From the NCBI RefSeq assembly GCF_900156205.1, contig NZ_FTNA01000007.1, positions 47,719 to 111,718 of the forward strand: a stretch of 64,000 nt of DNA, written 5' to 3'. Shown one piece after another: positions 47,768 through 61,924 of the stretch. This DNA is from Leptospira interrogans. Lineage in GTDB: Bacteria; Spirochaetota; Leptospiria; Leptospirales; Leptospiraceae. A program made the translations under genes and the position numbers. Position 1 is the first letter of the stretch. Each line of letters begins with the position of its first letter. The notes under the pieces were generated by a model. It saw only the letters and a list, made by a program, of their open reading frames with translations. It did not search any database and had not been told where the DNA came from.

Positions 47768-49216
47768 AGGAGGACCTTCTTCCGTTGTAGGTTCTTCGTT
47801 TTGATTAGTAGGAGAAGCCGGATCGGTTTCTTCCATTTCAGAAGCAGGAGTGAATTTATAACTAGGTGGTCTTTTTTTCAGAAATTTCTTTACCTTTTTC
47901 TCTTTTAACATTGTAGGCGGAGCAGTAATCGTTCTGATTTTTAGATACGATCCAAAAACCCAAGACTGAATCGTTTCATAATAACTTTCCGGATTTTTAG
48001 ATTCTAATAGAAGAAGATAATAATGATCTTCCGCAAATTTATTTCCCACTTTTTGGATGAATCTACGATCACTTTTTTTAAGAATTTTTCCCACCTCACC
48101 CGGAGAAAGCGGATGTAATTTACGAGATGCCGGATAAGGGCTTTCCTGAGAATACGCTCCTTCTACGTTTACGGTTCCGAACTGATAAAAGGCCTTTCTA
48201 AGATATAATTGCTGCATGACCCTTTGTGTAAGATCTTCGGAAATAGAATTTTCCAATATTCTAATAAAAGAATATGTTCCATAAAGACTGGTATTTTGGC
48301 CTATAGCCTCTATGATATTTTTAACGTATTGAGGTTTTGTTTCTAAAGTTTGTTCCAAAATTCTTAAGGATGCACGTGTTTTATGAATTCCCAGGGCTTC
48401 GATCGCAATTTTTTGAAGTTCAATATCATCCGAATTCAAATACGTTTTGAACAGTTTGAGGTCTTCGTTTATTTGAAACGCCGCAAGCCCTAAAATAGAA
48501 GCTTTTACGATTTCTTTCCTGGAAGAACGAATTCCTTGCCGAAGTAATGCATCTCTTGCAGAAGGGTCTTGGGTTTTTCCCATTCCCCTCCATGAGGAAA
48601 ATTGAATATCTGGATCGCTAGATTTAATTCCACTAAAAAAATAATTCAAAGAAGAAGGAGAACCTAGATCAGCTAACGCCCTATAGGCGGCTTGTCTAAC
48701 AGCCTCTCCGTCTTTTTCAATGACCTGATGGAGGGTTTTGATTCCACCTTTCCCCATTCTACCAATTGCTAAAACGGCGGCGGCTCTAACTCTTGGAATC
48801 GGATGAGTAAGAGCAATCCGGTCCAGAGTTTTATAACGTTTTTCAGTTTCTGCCCTAAAGACTGTAAGAATTCCTTTTTTAACAGAAAGATCGTAGTCAA
48901 TTTCTTGTCTTTCTTTAAGAGTAAGGTCTTTTCTTTTTCTTCTTTCATAAGAAGAAACTCCGTCCCACTCTTCCGTTAAAGTTCTTGGATCGTCTATATT
49001 CAAACTTCCTGTTGGATCAGTTTCTTTTTCTTTTGGGGGAGTTTCTTTTGGATCGGAATTTTCGGCGTCGTCTTCCGTAGCATCCGTTTTTTGGAAAGAA
49101 TTTTGATTTGGAAAAGGTTTATTGAATGATTCTGCTTTTAAACTTGAGAAAACATTTAAGAGAGAAATAAGAATAACATAAAGAAATAAATTTTGTAATT
49201 TGGAAAATGATAACAT
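47756..49216 (-). CDS. Exported HEAT-repeat protein
   Basis: A 486-residue protein with a signal peptide ([20 protein letters not shown], ending about residue 31), an acidic low-complexity stretch (about 40-75) and then PBS-lyase/HEAT-like repeats (about 120-330): [30 protein letters not shown] and [11 protein letters not shown]. The C-terminal 150 residues have no recognisable domain; the tail is rich in Glu, Pro and Thr. HEAT arrays bind other proteins; this one probably acts in the periplasm or envelope. It is convergent with the receiver gene, overlapping by 12 bases. ATG has no strong ribosome-binding site. Confidence 0.85.
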   Translation of the reverse strand: MLSFSKLQNLFLYVILISLLNVFSSLKAESFNKPFPNQNSFQKTDATEDDAENSDPKETPPKEKETDPTGSLNIDDPRTLTEEWDGVSSYERRKRKDLTLKERQEIDYDLSVKKGILTVFRAETEKRYKTLDRIALTHPIPRVRAAAVLAIGRMGKGGIKTLHQVIEKDGEAVRQAAYRALADLGSPSSLNYFFSGIKSSDPDIQFSSWRGMGKTQDPSARDALLRQGIRSSRKEIVKASILGLAAFQINEDLKLFKTYLNSDDIELQKIAIEALGIHKTRASLRILEQTLETKPQYVKNIIEAIGQNTSLYGTYSFIRILENSISEDLTQRVMQQLYLRKAFYQFGTVNVEGAYSQESPYPASRKLHPLSPGEVGKILKKSDRRFIQKVGNKFAEDHYYLLLLESKNPESYYETIQSWVFGSYLKIRTITAPPTMLKEKKVKKFLKKRPPSYKFTPASEMEETDPASPTNQNEEPTTEEGPPLEN

Positions 49217-49384
49217 GGTGTGCCTTTGACAATTAAAATTTTTTCGCAGGAATTCTATTCATAAATTCGACTGATTTTTCAGATTTTTCCTATTTTTTTC
49301 CGTGACAAGCATGATTTCCAAAAATCGGAATGCTTGACGTATATGCTGAAAGCTGTTAAGTTTTAGTAAAAGGGAGAATATTTT

Positions 49385-51133
<1,749 letters not shown>

Positions 51134-51912
51134 TCTCTATAAAGTTGAGTGTCATAAATTTTTACTGTAAAATCCTGTTTTAACATAAAATATCGAATAC
51201 TTTTTTAACTTGAGTTAAGTATGAGAAAGAATTTTTTAAAAATATGAGTTCCTACAATTTTAGAATTTGTTCGTAAAATTGTGATTTGTGATAGCTCCCA
51301 CAATTGTTTTACAAGAAAATCTTTTGATAAAATGCAGTAGTTCCCACATTTTACTCAAAACTATAGAACAGAGTACCTAATCCAATAGTTTACACTTCAA
51401 TAATATGAAATTTTACGTAAGAAAATATGGGCGGACCCGTGCACGCCGAAACTGCGCCTTCACCAATCAACAAATTGAGAATTCGCTCAAAAACAAAATC
51501 TTTTCCTGATTTCAATTTGTTATAGAACGCGATCCGTCGAACTTCCATAGAGGTGAAACGCTAAGTTGGAAAGAGCATTTGACATGCTCCCGAATTTAGA
51601 ACCACTTAGAATGTTTGAAGTCCTCAAAAAGAATGAAAATTTTGGAGGAAAACATGAAGAAACGTTTTATTATATAGTCTTGAGTAGATTAGTCTTCAAA
51701 CTTTACTTTGAATTCATCGTTAATTTGATTCTATACGTGGTAGTTCCCACAAAACCGTGATTTTACGGATAAACTTTTAAACAGTCGTTTTCGTTGTTCA
51801 ATTTCGATAGTAGTTCCCACAAAAAATCAGACTCTACAGTCAATTTACGGATTTCTAAACAGAGATTTTGTTGTTAAATCATACAGAGGAGTTCCCACAA
51901 ACAACATCGATT
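51134..51912. repeat. Repeat-filled gap between hflX and dihydroorotase
   Basis: Contains family B-like fragments (51135-51202 and 51352-51405), cores at 51248, 51294 (46 bp apart), about 51338, 51737, 51809 and 51892, and a copy of a dispersed repeat at 51415-51770 that recurs inverted at 57640-57945. The frame 51566-51760 is made of this repeat and is not a gene. Confidence 0.7.
51415..51770 (+). repeat. Large dispersed repeat, copy 4 (pair of 57640-57945)
   Basis: Starts TACGTAAGAAAATATGGGC, has TCACCAATCAACAAATTGAG and TTTCAATTTGTTATAGAACG in the middle, then TATATAGTCTTGAGTAGATT and GAATTCATCGTTAATTTGA, and ends at a core GGTAGTTCCCACA. The reverse complement of 57640-57945 follows the same order with an internal deletion. 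Confidence 0.75.
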
Positions 51913-53183
<1,271 letters not shown>

Positions 53184-53187
<4 letters not shown>

Positions 53188-53400
53188 CTAAACTCCTTTT
53201 TGAATAAACTTGGAAGATCGTAACAACAATGAATTTCGTTCCATTCTGTTTTTAGTTTATTGATGAATTTTTTGATCTGAACCTCATTATGTTTTATAAC
53301 TTGTTCTTTCACCATTTCCTTACTATTGCTCGGTAAATATGCAATACTGATGTTTCTTTGTGAACACCCATTCCTACATACCTTTCTTTTCATTACGTTC
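53184..53400 (-). pseudogene. IS110-family transposase N-terminal relic
   Basis: Two frames on the minus strand read as the start of an IS110-type DEDD transposase. One frame gives [17 protein letters not shown] (the usual VGIDVHKE with the catalytic Asp changed to Gly). The other gives [18 protein letters not shown] and then [19 protein letters not shown], where IS110 proteins continue with CCYEAG. A one-base frameshift joins them. After about 60 residues homology ends at [10 protein letters not shown], which contains the ribosome-binding site of the following gene. A short frame (53184-53393, 69 codons, AGGAA upstream) could still be translated. Identification is by recalled family pattern, not by search. 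Confidence 0.7.
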
Positions 53401-53515
53401 CTTTTGTTGGTTTTCTTGTCTTGTGGTAAATGCTTTGCATCTAACCCACGGTTTTCAAGTCCGAAGAGCGCCATTTTGTCTTAATAGAGATAATTTATAT
53501 TTAATTTGCTAATTT

Positions 53516-53601
53516 TTACGGATTCCTATAAAATTGAGTAACTTAAATTTTCTCACAAAAACCTATTCCAAAGAAAAATATTGGATATTTTGTTATATAG
53601 A
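53516..53601. mobile_element. MITE-like element, family B
   Basis: Left end CCTATAAAATTGAGTAAC, right end GGATATTTTGTTATATAG, imperfectly complementary. Interior ACAAAAACCTATTCCAAAG is diverged from other copies. Confidence 0.5.
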
Positions 53602-53751
53602 GCTTGTCCAAAATCCTAAACGCCACCACTGTTTGTTGAGTTCTTCGAGTACCTAAAACGCGATCCGGAAACTCAGCAAATACCTCTCCAAGAATCACAT
53701 TCAGGAAGCATTTTATTGAATTCAAGACGCGAGGCGCTGAATTTTTCAAAC

Positions 53752-53950
53752 GACTCATGAGATTGAGTTTCACAAAAACGTGGGAACTACTATGAAAACT
53801 TAACGAGGTTAGAACTGCTCAAAAACTCGCAAATTGCCAAATATGACCTAATTTGTAGGAGCTACTATACTTTATTAAAAATTTCTAAAGAATTATAACA
53901 TAAAATTCTTTGAAACTTTGGAACAAACTCATAATTCTATGTAAACACTA
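53752..53950 (+). repeat. ~190-bp dispersed unit, second copy
   Basis: Matches 283-470: GAGATTGAGTTTC, CAAAAACGTGGGAACTACTA, TAACGAG, AAATTGCCAAATA, AATTTGTAGGAGCTACT, TTTATTAAAAATTTCTAAAG. The third copy lies inverted at about 63640-63815. Confidence 0.8.
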
Positions 53951-54756
53951 AAAGTGGAGTTCCCACATTCATTTTTATTTTTTACTATAAAACAAACTTT
54001 TAAGAAATGGTTCCTTCAAAACCCATGCAAAATAACTCATTTTCTATAGAAGATTACTTTATACAAATTTAGATTTATTTATGAGGCAAAATAATCCATA
54101 TTAACAACGGACATATCAGCTTCTTAAAGTGACGTAATGTGAAACTATTGCATTTTTCGAAGTTTATCTATATCGTGTGAGTTCCCACATCCAACTTTTA
54201 CAGAAAAATTGACCACAGACCAAACGATTAACAGTCTAGGTAATGATTTTTCAAATTTTTAAACAGTCTGATATGGCACACTATCCCGCAGGATAATCCC
54301 AAAAAACCAATACAACGACTCTCTTTGATCTAGCAAAACCCTCTTATAAATCGCGTTTTGATTGTCACAGGAAAACTCCTACTACTGGAGTCATACAACT
54401 CGTAGAGCACCAATAGAAGTGATACATTAAATTACCAATTTGATTTTTCTGATAAAATACAATTAGATTTAGAGATACGCTGTAAATATTTTTACGCATA
54501 AACTCATCAACAATTAAATACGTTAGAGACAAACTTCAAAGAACATCTATAAAAGCAAAAGTAACGGTAACGCTCTAATCTCAATAAAAAATAGTAATCT
54601 TAAATATCTCTTACCAAATTAGAAATTTATTTTATCGATGTTTGTCTTCATAAAATCGTCGTTTGGCGAACATCATCAAATTAAGAACTTATTTCATAAA
54701 AATTCCCTTTCGCTAACTTATTCACTTAATTTGAAAATTCACAAAACGCAACAAAC

Positions 54757-55368
54757 TCACTTAACGCAGATCACGTTATATTTTATTGTTCCAGGACTGC
54801 TCGTTTCAGAACCATCTTTGAAATTTACTGAAAAGTAATAACCTGCTTCTCCGTCTTGACTGGAAGACCAAAAGGTTCCCGCATTTCGTAATTTCTGATC
54901 CGCTCTTTTACTGAAAGTTTTAAGCTGATCCTTTCCAGGTAAACGTTTGGATTTTTCTTCGCAGATCTCCTTTGCCTGAACCCAAGTTACAGATTTATGA
55001 AAGGTATCATCCCAACCGCGTTTACCATAAACGGGGGTTTTTGTATGATAGTTTTCGCAAATGAAATAACTAAAAATTCCTAAAAGCAGGATGCTAAAGA
55101 TAAAGATCGCTCTCGTTATAAGTTTCCCGTTTTCTTGGGACGCTCTTACTTTAGGAGAAGAATTTTTCTCTAAAGCGAGTTCTTTACTTTTACGCGGAAA
55201 CTCTTGATTTCTTTGAAAATTTTTCCCTTGTTGTTGCTGACGCTGTTGATGAGATCTTACTCTCTGTTCGTTTCCGCCTCGGTTGGAATCCGCATTTTCT
55301 CGATTTCCTCCCGAACCTTTGTGATTGGAATGATGTTTCTTTCTAGGAGGCCTTCTTTTATTTGCCAT
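54757..55368 (-). CDS. Membrane-anchored protein with Lcl/DUF1566-like C-terminal domain
   Basis: A 203-residue protein. Residues 1-80 are hydrophilic and rich in Arg, Gln, Asn and His (QQRQQQQGK), one membrane helix follows at about 83-103 (LITRAIFIFSILLLGIFSYF), and the C-terminal 90 residues lie outside. The C-terminus, with VTWVQAKEICEEKSKRLPGKDQL, GTFWSSSQDGEAGYYFSVNF and NVICVK, resembles the Lcl/DUF1566 or formylglycine-enzyme-like fold used as a binding domain. Two cysteines there may form a disulfide. Topology is N-in, C-out by the positive-inside rule. The role is unknown. Confidence 0.75.
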   Translation of the reverse strand: MANKRRPPRKKHHSNHKGSGGNRENADSNRGGNEQRVRSHQQRQQQQGKNFQRNQEFPRKSKELALEKNSSPKVRASQENGKLITRAIFIFSILLLGIFSYFICENYHTKTPVYGKRGWDDTFHKSVTWVQAKEICEEKSKRLPGKDQLKTFSKRADQKLRNAGTFWSSSQDGEAGYYFSVNFKDGSETSSPGTIKYNVICVK

Positions 55369-55499
55369 TTGGACCTGTGTCTTTAAATTTAAGAACTTTT
55401 ACTTGATTGGTACCAGAAAAATGAATCGTTGTAAATTAAAATTTCAATCCTTCTAAGAACATCACTTTTGCATTTGAATCTTACTCGCAAGTTATGAAA

Positions 55500-56799
<1,300 letters not shown>

Positions 56800-56896
56800 A
56801 AATCTCCCCCTCGAACGTGAATCTGAAAGATTCTTCGAAGTGTCAGTAATAGAATTTAAAAAAAAATGTTCTTATAAACATAGTTAAGGAATTTTC

Positions 56897-57271
56897 ATGG
56901 CGAGAGTAGAATTTGACTCATTATACATCGAGACTTCAAGAACGAGTCTTCCCGATAAGGAAGTCCAACTCGTTGTCTTCAACGGGAAGGTGACTAATTC
57001 CAATTCTTTTGAAATTTCTCGGAAAATTCATTTTATCTTTGAAGAGGAAATTTATAATATCATTTTAGATCTTTCCAATTTAGAATATATCAACAGCGTA
57101 GGAGTCGCTACAATTCTTACCTTAATCAAAACAGTTGATCAACATTCCGGTAAAATTGTCATTGGAGGTCTCAATCATTTTTTAGAAAATGTAATTCGTT
57201 TAATGGAACTTCCAAAAAAAGTTCAAATCTATCATTCAATCGAGGAAGCTCAAAAAGCATTTTCTTCTTAA
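56897..57271 (+). CDS. STAS-domain anti-sigma-factor antagonist
   Basis: A 124-residue SpoIIAA/RsbV-like protein. The core runs from [21 protein letters not shown]67 in NSVG sits at the position phosphorylated by anti-sigma kinases. It probably binds an anti-sigma kinase when dephosphorylated by a SpoIIE-type phosphatase, freeing a sigma factor or other target. Two such phosphatases are encoded in the window (19837-21936, 25912-28521), but no kinase or sigma factor is near. The ATG has AAGGA seven bases upstream. Confidence 0.9.
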   Translation: MARVEFDSLYIETSRTSLPDKEVQLVVFNGKVTNSNSFEISRKIHFIFEEEIYNIILDLSNLEYINSVGVATILTLIKTVDQHSGKIVIGGLNHFLENVIRLMELPKKVQIYHSIEEAQKAFSS

Positions 57272-58138
57272 AAAATATCCGTTGTTCAATTGAATAGAAT
57301 CTTATCAAACTCTCTAAAGTTCAGCGAGCCAATGATTTGTTTTCCCGATATTCAAATCGAATGTCTGGCAAGAATTTTTCTGTAAAATGTTATGCAGTAG
57401 TTCCCACATTTATATTGGGTTTTTAAGTCTGTGTGAGGTCCCATATTCATTTTTATTTCTTTACTATAAAACAAAATGTAGGAACTCACACAAATCACAA
57501 TTTTACAGTAATATTTTCAAATACTCAGGTAACTTTTTAATACGATTTAAAGTTAAAGAAAAAAATTTATGAATCCTCAATTAACAACAAATAGTCGTTT
57601 ATCTATTAAAATTTGTCTCTAAACAATTAGGGTTGTGGGAACTACCACGTATAAAGTTAAATTAACGATGAATTCAAAGTAAACGTTGAATACCAATCTA
57701 CTCAAGACTATATAATAAAACGTAAATTCGGCGAAAGTAATTGATACGCAAAACACTCTTTTAAACTCAGCGTCCCGCTTCTGTGAGCGCTCGACAGATC
57801 GCGTTCTATAACAAATTGAAATCAGGAGAAAAGATTTTGTTTTCAAGCGAATCCTCAATTTGTTGATTGGTGAAAGCCCGGTCCGGCTTATCTGTGGCAA
57901 ACCGGATTTGCCCATATTTTCTTACGTCGAACTTACCTTAAATTATAACGTATTTCAAAATTTATTGTATTTCACTAGATGAACCAGCAAATCAAATTTC
58001 TACATGAAATCGTAGTTTGGTGAAGACATTGATTAAAAATTCATTTTATAAAGGTTTCTTGAAATATAAAATATAAATTTTCAACTTTTTTCTTCAAAAA
58101 TCCACTCCATTCGATCTTCACATAGAACTGTTATCGGT
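57272..58138. repeat. Repeat-filled gap
   Basis: Contains cores at about 57400, 57475 and 57640 and the inverted copy (57640-57945) of the repeat at 51415-51770. The frame 57619-57915 (minus) is repeat sequence. No gene is supported. Confidence 0.7.
57640..57945 (-). repeat. Large dispersed repeat, copy 5 (inverted relative to 51415)
   Basis: On the minus strand it reads ATTTTCTTACGTCG..ATATGGGCAAATCCGG, then CACCAATCAACAAATTGAGG, the CTATAACAAATTG complement, and ends in TACGTGGTAGTTCCCACA. Confidence 0.75.
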
Positions 58139-58678
58139 ATGGAAACTTTATTATTAAATTCTAACTTTGAAATCAATTCTTCTCTTGGTAAAAACAATTC
58201 TGAAACTGTTACTTTGTTGATTCCAGAAAAAACCTGGATTCATTTTTCCGAAAAGGATCGCAAAAACCTTTCCAAAAAAATTCCTGAACTTTTAAAAATC
58301 TACGGAAAATATCTTTCTACTACAAAACGACTTGGTAAAAACGCTGGAAGAACCTTATATCAGCCCAGTCCAGGAAAACATAAAATGAAACGTGTTAATG
58401 TTCGGGTCAATACTGCAAGTTGGACTTTGTTTGGCGCTCTTGCACAAGCCCATGGTATATCTCGTTGTTATCTTTTCAATTATCTCCTTTGGTTGGATTC
58501 TTTGGGCGTTGGAAATTCGATCGTGAATACGGTTAACGCTGGGGTTCCCACCTTCCATCGCTCTTACAGTTATATACTTCACCTAAACTTGACAAACAAT
58601 CGAGTAATTCGCAAATTTCAATATAAACCTAAATCCTATTTTAAATCATTAGAAACCGGAAAATGGTTTTCACATTAA
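58139..58678 (+). CDS. DUF1564-family protein
   Basis: A 179-residue protein of the DUF1564 type, a paralogous family known from Leptospira. Recognisable features are the opening [13 protein letters not shown], then [13 protein letters not shown], the basic [20 protein letters not shown] and [17 protein letters not shown]. The middle segment resembles a ribbon-helix-helix DNA-binding pattern, and some members have been suggested to be CopG-like regulators; this is not proven. The ATG has only a weak ribosome-binding site. It lies next to repeat-dense DNA and converges with a GNAT gene. Confidence 0.8.
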   Translation: METLLLNSNFEINSSLGKNNSETVTLLIPEKTWIHFSEKDRKNLSKKIPELLKIYGKYLSTTKRLGKNAGRTLYQPSPGKHKMKRVNVRVNTASWTLFGALAQAHGISRCYLFNYLLWLDSLGVGNSIVNTVNAGVPTFHRSYSYILHLNLTNNRVIRKFQYKPKSYFKSLETGKWFSH

Positions 58679-58743
58679 AAAACCATCAAGTATCCTCAAG
58701 GAAGATGATTTTGAAAAAATACACTGGATCTCCTCAAATCGTA

Positions 58744-59487
58744 TTACAATTTGCCCCAATGACGGAGCAAAATAGAATTCTCAAAACCAAACTTCTCGTA
58801 AATTTTTTTTCCTGCTTGTGTCGCATGTAAAATAATAAAACCAGAAAAAACTTCTCGTATTTCACCTAATATATGCTCAACAATATTGGACGCATAGCCC
58901 AAACCTCTATAATTACGATCAGTTGTAATAGAGTATAAACCGAAAGACTCACCATCGTAAAAAGTCATTCCAGTTGTAGTCATTTGCCCGTTCACAAAAC
59001 CCCCATACAAACGAAAAGATTCTATATTTAATAACTTGGAATATAAGCTCAGTCGATCTTCAGATTCAAAAGAATCGTTTAAGATCTTTAGCCAAATTTT
59101 TAAATCCTTTTCTAATTCAATTTTCTGAATATTCAAATTCGTATTTAATTTTTTATTAAACGAAATCGCATCTCCTTCCAAGAACATCCCGATCTGTTCG
59201 TCACAAGAATTATACCCGAGTTCATAAATAAAAACTTCATGAGCCCTTGTATTTAAGAAATCCAATATATATGGGTCAAATCCCTTAAGTCTTAGATCTT
59301 CGATTTCTAAAAGCAAATCTTCGGATTGCAGATTTTCCTTTAAGACAATTCTCGTAAACCAATTCGAAGCCGGATTTGAATAAAAATCAAAACTCTTGTA
59401 ATTAATAATAGAAGTTCCCATCAAATTAGAAAGAGTCTTAAGAAGATTAACGTAATTTTCAGTGATTTCTACAACTTTCGCCTGCAT
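58744..59487 (-). CDS. GNAT-family N-acetyltransferase
   Basis: A 247-residue protein with the GNAT acetyl-CoA motif YRGLGYA in its C-terminal part (SITTDRNYRGLGYASNIVEH, about residues 192-211) and a final KIYEKFGFENSILLRHW block. The N-terminal 120 residues carry a degenerate first domain, as in double-domain GNATs. The acceptor substrate is unknown. The ATG lacks a clear ribosome-binding site. It converges with the DUF1564 gene, leaving 65 bp. Confidence 0.85.
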   Translation of the reverse strand: MQAKVVEITENYVNLLKTLSNLMGTSIINYKSFDFYSNPASNWFTRIVLKENLQSEDLLLEIEDLRLKGFDPYILDFLNTRAHEVFIYELGYNSCDEQIGMFLEGDAISFNKKLNTNLNIQKIELEKDLKIWLKILNDSFESEDRLSLYSKLLNIESFRLYGGFVNGQMTTTGMTFYDGESFGLYSITTDRNYRGLGYASNIVEHILGEIREVFSGFIILHATQAGKKIYEKFGFENSILLRHWGKL

Positions 59488-60459
59488 TACAAATTCCTAG
59501 TGATGACTAATTCGGACAGAATAAAGGAAATGAGCCTTGATACGAATCTCCATTTATAAATAGAATTTTACGTATTCTATAATTTCGAACAATGATAAAA
59601 TCGAATTATAGACAAGGGTGTCATTTCTGTTAAATAATATTATAAAATTATAATTTAATTTTTTAAAAAATTTGATACAAGTTTTAAAATGAAAACCAAT
59701 AGGACCAATCTAAAACTCTTTTTTTTCATCTAATAAATAAATCTCTTTATATTCAGATTTAAAATCCCAAAATAAGCAACAACTACCAAAAACAAGGCCC
59801 ACAAGTTGAATTTCAAAAATTGTAGCAGTTTTGTTAGACACTTGGTTACTCAAAACTAAACTATATAAAAAAGTATCCAATCTTTTAGACTCAAACAAGA
59901 CTTTACGATAAAAATTCTATGTAAAAGATTAGGTACCTTATTATATAGTTATGAATAGTATAGTAGATTAAGATGATTTAAAGTGGTCTTGGCGTAAGAA
60001 ATTCTTAATTCCGGAAAACTTATCTTTCTTCAAAAATGTGATAGTTCCCACAAATTATGCCTCTTTTTATTCTTTTGGCAATTTGGAATTTTTCTTTTGC
60101 AACGAAATTCCGCAGTAGTTCCCACACTTTCAAAAAAATCCGATTCCATCTACAAATAGTTCTACAACAAAAGAAATACTATTTTCTTTCGTTTACATTC
60201 TTTTCAATTTTCTTAAAAATCTTCCAAAACCTTAGAATTAATTATTTTTGAATCTTCAAAAATGCAGTTGCTCTCGCAGAAACAGTTGATTGTCGATTTT
60301 AGTATTTTTTCGCTATTATAGTTTCCGCAGTAGTTCCCACAAATTTAGTCTCATTGTAGATTCAATTACGTTTTTTGAAGGTTCTTCAGTAATTAAAAAT
60401 GTGATAGCTCCCACATTTCTAGGTTTTTGGGACAGATTCTAGAGTAAACTCACGTTGAT
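59488..60459. repeat. Gap with family B element and cores
   Basis: Holds a family B element (59846-59958) and cores at about 60047, 60117, 60334 and 60409. Frames 59710-59898 and 60057-60251 overlap repeat DNA and are not called genes. Confidence 0.65.
59846..59958. mobile_element. MITE-like element, family B (best-preserved copy)
   Basis: 113 bp with long inverted ends: TTACTCAAAACTAAACTATATAAAAAAG.. and ..TTATTATATAGTTATGAATAG; the inner arms AATCTTTTAG and TAAAAGATT also pair. Interior ACTTTACGATAAAAATTC is shared with 5917-5998. No coding capacity. Confidence 0.7.
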
Positions 60460-61263
60460 TTATGAATAATTTGCCGCATGAGTCAATACAGGTCTTCTTC
60501 TTTCTTTATTTGCGGTCATTGCTTCCAAAAGATTCGGGATAATACTCGACTGGGTCTTAAAAAGATATGCTAATTCTTTCGAAGCAGACTTTGCAGCCTC
60601 TAACGCTTCTTTGTTCAAAGCTCTTTTAGTTTCTACTGTTACAGAAGCCGGAATCCGGTTAAGAACATTGATTTTGCCCAAGGATTTTTTTCTCAATTCC
60701 TCTAAAGAAGCCCCTACTTCGCTTAACAATCCGTTTCGAACTGCATCAGAAGGTTTATAAAGAGCACCTTCCATGGCAGCTTCGGATACGGAAGAAGGAA
60801 TCATGATTTGTCTCATTCTAATGATTAGTGCAGATGTAATTGGCAGTCCTACCAACGGCTCTGCAAATCCGATTCTTCCTTTTCCGTCTACCATATATCT
60901 ATAATCGCACGTGTAAGCGATGATCGCCCCTCCTCCGACGGCGTTACCACCCACTTCGGCAATTAAGGGTTTTGGAAAACTCATAAGAGAGTCGAACATT
61001 TCAAAAATTCCGGCCATAATTTTTGCAATTTCATCAACAGAGGAATTTAAAATAGCATCTGGATCCAGCCCTACACAAAAATCTCCATCGGGTCCGGAAA
61101 TAATTCCCGCCCTAATCTCTTGGTCTACGGTAAATTCTTTCAATATATCACACATCTCGTGAATCAAGGAAAGCGTCAATGTCATCGGGCCGCCGTCGGA
61201 TACCAACTTCATAACACCAATTTTTGAATCTTTAGAAGTAATTATTTCTTTTGCGAGTTTCAT
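60460..61263 (-). CDS. Enoyl-CoA hydratase/isomerase family protein
   Basis: A 267-residue crotonase-fold protein. The oxyanion-hole segments are GPDGDFCVGLDPDAIL (about 54-69) and GGNAVGGGAIIAYTCDYRYM (about 104-123), followed by GFAEPLVGLP. The two catalytic glutamates of classical enoyl-CoA hydratase (near the second segment) are not both in place; E135 in FAEPLVG is a candidate, so an isomerase or another crotonase activity on an acyl-CoA is possible. AGGAGA lies 15 bases before the ATG, farther than usual. Monocistronic. Confidence 0.85.
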   Translation of the reverse strand: MKLAKEIITSKDSKIGVMKLVSDGGPMTLTLSLIHEMCDILKEFTVDQEIRAGIISGPDGDFCVGLDPDAILNSSVDEIAKIMAGIFEMFDSLMSFPKPLIAEVGGNAVGGGAIIAYTCDYRYMVDGKGRIGFAEPLVGLPITSALIIRMRQIMIPSSVSEAAMEGALYKPSDAVRNGLLSEVGASLEELRKKSLGKINVLNRIPASVTVETKRALNKEALEAAKSASKELAYLFKTQSSIIPNLLEAMTANKERRRPVLTHAANYS

Positions 61264-61570
61264 ACGATTGCTTTCGATCTCCTGGATTTAAAAATCCCTC
61301 GATTGATTGACAAAGTGAACATTTGATAATTTTGGATCAAACTTATTTTCTTCTCAGAGAGTAATTCTTATAAAAAAATAAACTAACTGTTTGAATTCTC
61401 AACTTTCGATTTTACTAATCTCTATAAAAATTCACGATATTCATTTCCACAGAGATTAGTAGAAGATTTATAAATTTTTTCAATAGGTTAAAAATTGCAA
61501 AAGTTCCCATGGCTTTAAAGTTTTAGGCAAGCTTTAAAGGGAGAATTTTTTTAATTCTCCCTTTAAAAAT
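61264..61570. other. 307-bp gap upstream of the hydratase
   Basis: AT-rich. A palindromic piece CTAATCTCT (61418-61426) with AGAGATTAG (61462-61470) resembles family B ends. It also holds the ssb-side hairpin at 61533-61567. Confidence 0.4.
61533..61567 (-). terminator. Terminator hairpin after ssb
   Basis: Perfect 15-bp arms TTTAAAGGGAGAATT (61533-61547) and AATTCTCCCTTTAAA (61553-61567) with a 5-nt loop, starting three bases beyond the ssb stop codon. The AT-rich ends of the stem supply the T-tract, so it may work in both directions. Confidence 0.7.
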
Positions 61571-61924
61571 TTAAGCCACTTCTCGCTCTTTCTTTCCAGG
61601 TAGACCATCAAATCGAATCATTTGTCCGACTACTTTCAATTTACTTCTATTACTACCGTCTTGTGCCTTCCAACGATCTTGGCGAAGTTCACCAATAACG
61701 GTTGCTTTTTTTCCTTTTTTGAGATACTCGTGCGCATTTACGGCCTGACGATCCCACAATTCGATTTCTACAAAAGAAACTTCTCCCGGTTCTTCCAAAG
61801 TAGATTTATAATCGTGGTTCACCGCCAGAGTAAATGTAGCAACACTCTTTCCGCTATTCAAGGTTTTGATTTCCGGATCGGAAGTAAGATTCCCATCCAA
61901 AATGATATGTGCTATGTTTTTCAT
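61571..61924 (-). CDS. ssb: Single-stranded DNA-binding protein, short form
   Basis: A 117-residue single OB-fold protein. ILDGNLTSDPEIKTLNSGK, VATFTLAVNHDY, FVEIELWDRQA and GKKATVIGELRQDRW are the SSB core. SSB coats single-stranded DNA in replication and repair. The protein ends shortly after the OB fold with GLPGKKEREVA; it has neither the flexible Gly/Gln-rich linker nor the acidic Asp-Asp-x-Pro-Phe tip that most bacterial SSBs use to recruit partners. ATG with AGGAG eight bases upstream. A strong hairpin follows the stop. It could be a secondary SSB paralogue. Confidence 0.92.
   Translation of the reverse strand: MKNIAHIILDGNLTSDPEIKTLNSGKSVATFTLAVNHDYKSTLEEPGEVSFVEIELWDRQAVNAHEYLKKGKKATVIGELRQDRWKAQDGSNRSKLKVVGQMIRFDGLPGKKEREVA

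Larger units (their letters stand above)
53401..54756. repeat. 1.36-kb repeat-filled gap
   Basis: Holds a family B element (53516-53601), a stretch with GCGATCCGGAAACTCAGC (53600-53760), a second copy of the ~190-bp unit seen at 283-470 (about 53752-53950), and cores near 53783, 53955 and 54182. From 54200 to 54756 I see only degraded repeat-like sequence. Frames 53543-53773 and 54638-54838 are not considered genes. Confidence 0.65.

Noticed and set aside
51566..51760. Frame 51566-51760 and its counterpart 57619-57915
   Set aside because: Both encode the same repeat in opposite orientation (shared YYIVLSRLVF text); open frames arise from the repeat, not from a gene.
53401..53474. Longer 96-codon reading of the transposase relic starting at 53474
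   Set aside because: The ribosome-binding site and the start at 53393 fit better; the extra 27 residues are out of frame with the IS110-like start.
54638..54838. 66-codon frame
   Set aside because: Overlaps the 3' end of the Lcl-like gene antisense and otherwise AT-rich repeat debris.
59710..59898. 62-codon frame on the minus strand
   Set aside because: Overlaps a family B element; no ribosome-binding site or known similarity.
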